Source of the DNA: Artocarpus heterophyllus
Lineage: Eukaryota; Streptophyta; Magnoliopsida; Rosales; Moraceae
DNA: 64,000 bases
Direction: 5' to 3'
Assembly (NCBI GenBank): GCA_025403435.1
Contig: JAJQZP010000049.1
Coordinates: forward strand, 377,487-441,486
Below, piece by piece: positions 59,881 to 64,000 of this stretch (its first letter is position 1; each line of letters opens with the position of its first letter). The notes beneath the pieces are model-generated. The model searched no databases. It was not told the DNA's origin and was given only the letters and a program-made list of their open reading frames with translations. A program made the translations under genes and the position numbers.

Positions 59881-61355
59881 ATTAAGTTTTTGTTGTTGGG
59901 AAGAGGTTCTGTGAGTTGTAAATTGATTAAATTAAACTCATTGATTGCTTTTTGTGTATCGGAATTGAATTATCACACACGCGCAACAAACTGGAGATTC
60001 AATTAGATTTTGGGTGCAGCTTCTGTGAAGGAGAAGGTCTAATACCAGGGATCCAGTTAAATGAGGAGGAAATAAAGGGAATATAAATGGAAAAGCAGAA
60101 TAATAGGGAAAGTGAATAGGCCATTAATCCAAATTTAAAAAAAAATGAAAGAAAAAGTTAACTGTCTTTTTTATTTATAGAATTAAAATATGTATGCAGT
60201 TTATGAATATTCTTTATATGTCTCAATACATAGTATAAAGACATTAATAACCATAATAATGATATTGTTAGTTTTAATATCGACAAATTAAATTGAAATT
60301 AAGCTGTTGTAATTAATTTAATGACACAATATTATTAATCTTTTTATGTGTTTTACCGGTTATATAATTGATATATCATTAAGTTAATGATACGTAATAA
60401 TAATTATACGTAATGACTTTCATTTTTTAAGACTTCAAGTGAATGATATTTCATGTTTTTTTATATGTAGTTAAATTAATAATATAGTATTTACTAAGTA
60501 TTTTTTGTGTATCTTATAGGGTATATATCATTAAGTTAATGATACATAATGATAATGATACTCAATGACATTCATTTTCTTCTTTTTTAAGACTTCAAGT
60601 ACTAATGATAATGAATTAATGTAATATGTTAAAATAAGAAATATACGTATATTTTTTTTCTTAATTTAATTATTCAAAAAATAAGAAAATTTGTTATGAA
60701 AATTTAAATATATGATAATATTTAGTTCGAGGTATTTTATGATTCTAAATATGTAAACTTTAAACAAAGGACATATAAGTGATATTTATATAATGAAAAC
60801 ATATATTAATTTATTTTTTTAAAAATAGGTGGATTATGAAATTTTTACTTAAAAAGTTAGGGACAAATTTTTTTTGCGGCGTCACCTTGTGCAATTTTTC
60901 AAAAACAAAGACAAAAACCATAAAGGCAAACGCGACCCGGTTTTAGGTACGAATTAACTTACGGCTACCCAAGGAGTATTGACTTTGGAAGTCAAAATCT
61001 AATCTACCTTACGTTTTCATATCAAGGAAATGATCTTCAACATCATTTTGTTGTCATATTGAGGCAATACTCATGGTTAGGTTTTTTTTTTTTTTAAAGA
61101 TGCTAGGATTATTTAATCCAAAACAGAAGAACAAATTAAAAAGAAAATAAAGAAGCAAACGATTTATACAATTTATACCTTGTCAATAGCTAAATTTGAC
61201 CGTTAAAATAATTAGATTATCCTTAAGTAAAAGAAAAAAATAAAAAAATTTTAAATTTTTTTATAAAATTTTGTTATTTTTCAATTTGAGAATATTTGGG
61301 GCACTTGTATATTAAATCTAATCTGAAGTTATACACAAGACCAAAAACTAATCGA
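59881..61355. other. intergenic, includes a 160-bp-period direct repeat
   Basis: No gene. ATATCATTAAGTTAATGATAC at about 60370 recurs at about 60526, and AAGACTTCAAGT recurs at 60429 and 60590. Confidence 0.5.
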
Positions 61356-61513
61356 ATGTTTGGAAGGGTGGTGGAAACCGTTAGTTAGAACCACTTTTAC
61401 TGTAATATGTGAGAGCTTTACACTGTAACGATTTTTTTGCTATTACTATAACATATGAGAGCTTTATACTGTTTATAACTAAAAAAGTGGTGGGAACTAC
61501 TTTTGCCAAACAC
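61356..61513. repeat. MITE-like element
   Basis: Ends TGTTTGGAAGGGTGGTGG and GTGGTGGGAACTACTTTTGCCAAACAC, imperfectly inverted. The interior has two copies of the motif ATATGAGAGCTTTA(C/T)ACTGT in direct orientation. Confidence 0.6.
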
Positions 61514-61787
61514 AAGGTAAAAGTAAAGCATTTTGATAAACCTAAAATATATGATATTAAAAGACAAATAACCCTTTTTCCAACCAATTAAAATAGACAG
61601 ACCTTAGCACTTTTTTAGCTCTTTCTTCCTCTTTTGTCATCATCTATCATGATATCTTTTAGTGCTGTAAAAAGTTTTAAACAAGCGTAGTATTTATAAA
61701 TATTGTTTTAAAAGTTGATATTTATGAATTCCCTACTAATTAATAGGGTCTATAAAATATTACGGAAAATAGAAAAAGGAAATCAAG

Positions 61788-62335
61788 CACTACAACGTCA
61801 ATAGGACTTTAAAGTGATGAAGGTTTTAGCAACGACATTAAAGGGATTTAGTGATTATAATATCGTTGCTAAAAAAGCTCCTTCATTACCTTTTGCACTT
61901 TCCGAATCAGTAGTAGTCGGTGACAAGTTTCAACAACCACTACTAAATGTCCTGTTTTACAAAAATTGTTCTCTAAAGTTGTTTCATAATTGTCTCCATT
62001 AAACAGTTAATTTAACAATAGAAAACATATGATTTTAAAAATTCTTTAAAAGGATTTAGCATCACTTATTGTCGCTAAAATGCAATATTAAAAATGTTTT
62101 AGCAACGACAATATTTGAAGTTGTCGGTTGTAGAAAAAGTGAATGGTGTCATCAATAGGCTTTTCGTTAAAGACTTACAACTTGCAATGATGATAAATGG
62201 GTCATCGCCAAAAACTTTCTTCAATTAAGTTTTAGCGACAATATTTAGCAACAATTTTATGATCGCTTTATTGTTTTAGCGACAACAATGTGATTATGGG
62301 TGACCACCAAAAAAGCTTTTTGTGGCTGTGGGATA
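61788..62335. mobile_element. CACTA-type non-autonomous element or fragment
   Basis: Begins CACTACAACGTCAA and is filled with TTTAGCAACGACA / TTTTAGCGACAA / TTGTCGCTAAA repeats in both orientations, as in plant CACTA subterminal regions. A clean TAGTG right end was not found; TTTTTGTGGCTGTGG (about 62318-62332) may be a decayed one. Confidence 0.5.
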
Positions 62336-62761
62336 AGTCAACCTGATATCCTTGGGTTTTTTTCTCGGTCTTCTTTTGACAAGTAGGCCGTTTATTTACG
62401 TTTGAAGAAAGAAAAGTACATATAAGATAAGATTGCTGCTTAGGAGTTACCCAATTTCAAGAAGATAAAGTCGCGAACCTATATAACTTGTTTAATTTGT
62501 CCATTTCTTCTTTAAAATGCATCCATCTTAAACATCCACACGTAATTAAGAGACCCTCGATCTCGAATCTGTTAAGAGAGCTGGATAGTTAGTCTACCAC
62601 AAGCAATCATTTTGTCGAAGTACAACTTCAAGTAGAAGTTCTTTTCTAGCTAGCCAGAGATTGACAATTACGTTTTTAGACTAAAAATGACACAAAAATT
62701 GTACATAACTACTAACTTATGTCAGGACTAAATGTATCACTTCAGACTTATTAAAATTATA
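62336..62761. other. intergenic, no gene seen
   Basis: Unique-looking sequence with a CCTATATAACTT stretch (62479) that could be a core promoter; no coding frame follows before the next repeat. Confidence 0.35.
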
Positions 62762-62920
62762 GGGTGTTTGGGGAATGAGTTTAAAATAAAAAAATAAGTT
62801 CAAATACTTTAACATTAGAGAGTTTTACACTATAGTATATTTTTACTTTATACTGTAGTACTCAAAGTTTTACACCGTAGACAGTTTAAATTTATAAATT
62901 TGAACCATTTTACTAAACAT
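62762..62920. repeat. MITE-like element
   Basis: GGGTGTTTGGGGAATGAGTT at the left and AATTTGAACCATTTTACTAAACAT at the right form an imperfect inverted pair. The interior has TTTTACACTATAG, TTTATACTGTAG and TTTTACACCGTAG, the motif shared with the element at 61356. Confidence 0.5.
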
Positions 62921-62986
62921 ATGAATTCTAAATTGATAGCTCCAAAATAATCTCAAATCATTTTCATAAGATTTGAATTTGAGACC

Positions 62987-64000
62987 TGTAGAGTCCCGGA
63001 AATAAGGGTGGGATCGTTAAGTTAAATAAGATTAATTAAACAGAATAAATCAGCGAAAAGTAAATATATTTAAGTTAAACTACTCAGCCAAAATCTCATT
63101 GGCAATCACCATCACGTGGATGCTTACTACGAAGGTGGATATGTACATAAACTATAAATCATAATACTAATACAAGACAACTGAAAATCATCAAAATTTA
63201 TAGTCTAAATTAGGCTATGTAACTAACATAGCCGACATGGACACTAGGACAAGTCGAACAGTACACGTGTCATACCATAGTTTTTGATAAAATATCATTT
63301 CTACTCATAATACTTCTTCAAACCTGGGGGGAAGGTTTTAAAAACAATAAAACATGAGCAAAAGGCTCAGTAGAATAATCAGTTAAAAACATATTGTTTA
63401 AAACTAGTATTCCTAAACAAAAAATTTGTTCATAAATCATTCTTACTGAAATAAATCTCAAAGTCTTAACAAGTCAATAAAAATACTTACATGTATGGAA
63501 CTAAGTAAAACATAATCGTACGGGTTTTGGAAATCAAAAAGAATATCAAAACGCAATAACTTTAAGATAAAAAATAAAAATCATTCTCAATACCATTTAA
63601 GAATTAAACTTTGGCCAGAACAATTGATAAAAGGGGCTAGCAAAGAAGGGATAGAAAATATCCTACCTCAATTTGAAATTTAAAATGCAAGCTCCAAACA
63701 AAATTCAGTGTAAGCTCCACTAATGTTCAAAACCTTAAAAATTGCATTTAAAGTCAGAAATTATGTTTCAACAAATATCATTATGTTAATTTAATCATCA
63801 ATGTACCCTCTTAACTCAAAATAAAACATGAGCAGAAGGCTCAGTAGAATAATCAGTTAAAAACATATTGTTTAAAAATAGTATTCGTAAACAAAAAATT
63901 TGTTCATAAATCATTCTTACTGAAATAAAATCTCAAAGTCTTAACAGGTCAATAAAAATACTTACATGTATGGAACTAAATAAAACATAACCGTACGGGT
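62987..64000 (-). repeat. probable Ty3/gypsy LTR fragment, cut by window edge
   Basis: Starts TGTAGAGTCCCGGAAATAAGG, a plausible minus-strand LTR end (…GGGACTCTACA). It contains GGATGCTTACTACGAAGGTGG and GAGCAAAAGGCTCAGTAG blocks whose reverse complements resemble 3' parts of Tekay/Del-type LTRs. A 178-bp block at 63347-63525 recurs at 63821-64000. No coding sequence. Confidence 0.45.
63347..64000. repeat. direct repeat, period 474 bp
   Basis: ATAAAACATGAGCAAAAGGC at 63347 and ATAAAACATGAGCAGAAGGC at 63821 start two near-identical blocks of about 178 bp. The second runs to the window end, so the array may continue. Confidence 0.9.

Noticed and set aside
62440..62600. Possible promoter and short gene near CCTATATAACTT
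   Set aside because: No coding frame follows within a few hundred bases and a repeat begins at 62762.
1..64000. CRISPR array, tRNA or rRNA genes
   Set aside because: No regularly spaced identical repeats with unique spacers, and no tRNA or rRNA core motifs noticed; PBS sites only imitate tRNA 3' ends. A tRNA scan was not possible by eye.

Overview
The window is nuclear DNA from a flowering plant, most likely a eudicot. It is AT-rich and intron-containing, and most of it is plant LTR retrotransposons (Ty1/copia and Ty3/gypsy) and CACTA DNA transposons in many states of decay. No bacterial, organellar, rRNA, tRNA or CRISPR feature was seen. The only intact cellular gene I can build is a six-exon plant laccase on the minus strand (53407-56396, 570 aa, all copper ligands present).

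Layout. 1-5088: 5' half of a minus-strand copia element ('copia A': LTR, PBS, structured leader, gag-protease). 5089-9071: decayed plus-strand gypsy chromovirus pol followed by an LTR-like region. About 9500-12804: decayed CACTA transposase gene. 13322-16322: 3.0 kb gypsy-type solo LTR with TSD TTATA. 17761-43800: 26 kb nested pile-up. Its outermost layer seems to be one old minus-strand copia element ('outer copia'), whose two LTR ends carry matching TTAAA flanks. Inside lie a Tat-like gypsy (17828-25039, itself broken by a copia A LTR), a truncated copia A 5' end (25040-27959) and an Athila/Tat-type gypsy with gag and protease but no pol (27960-40674). That gypsy holds a CACTA element (31056-36251, TSD ATT), which in turn holds a copia A solo LTR (33751-35784, TSD GAATA).

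45872-52344 is a complete, fairly young copia element ('copia B') with two LTRs, PBS, PPT and TSD AGATT. Its gag-pol is one frame broken by six stop codons. It sits inside what looks like a fragment of a UDP-glycosyltransferase gene, so a relic UGT and the laccase are the only cellular genes recognisable. 56400-62990 is intergenic DNA with small inverted-repeat elements (MITE-like), microsatellites and CACTA-type subterminal repeats. From 62987 to the end is a probable minus-strand gypsy LTR with a 474 bp direct repeat.

The least explained material is in the retrotransposon leaders. Copia A has hairpins with a repeated CCTAGGGG apex plus clustered CGGCCTGCCGA-type iterons in both leader and LTR. 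The unrelated copia B has five copies of an 18 bp palindrome between PBS and gag. All coordinates, TSDs and alignments were read by eye; lineage names rest on motif recognition only.
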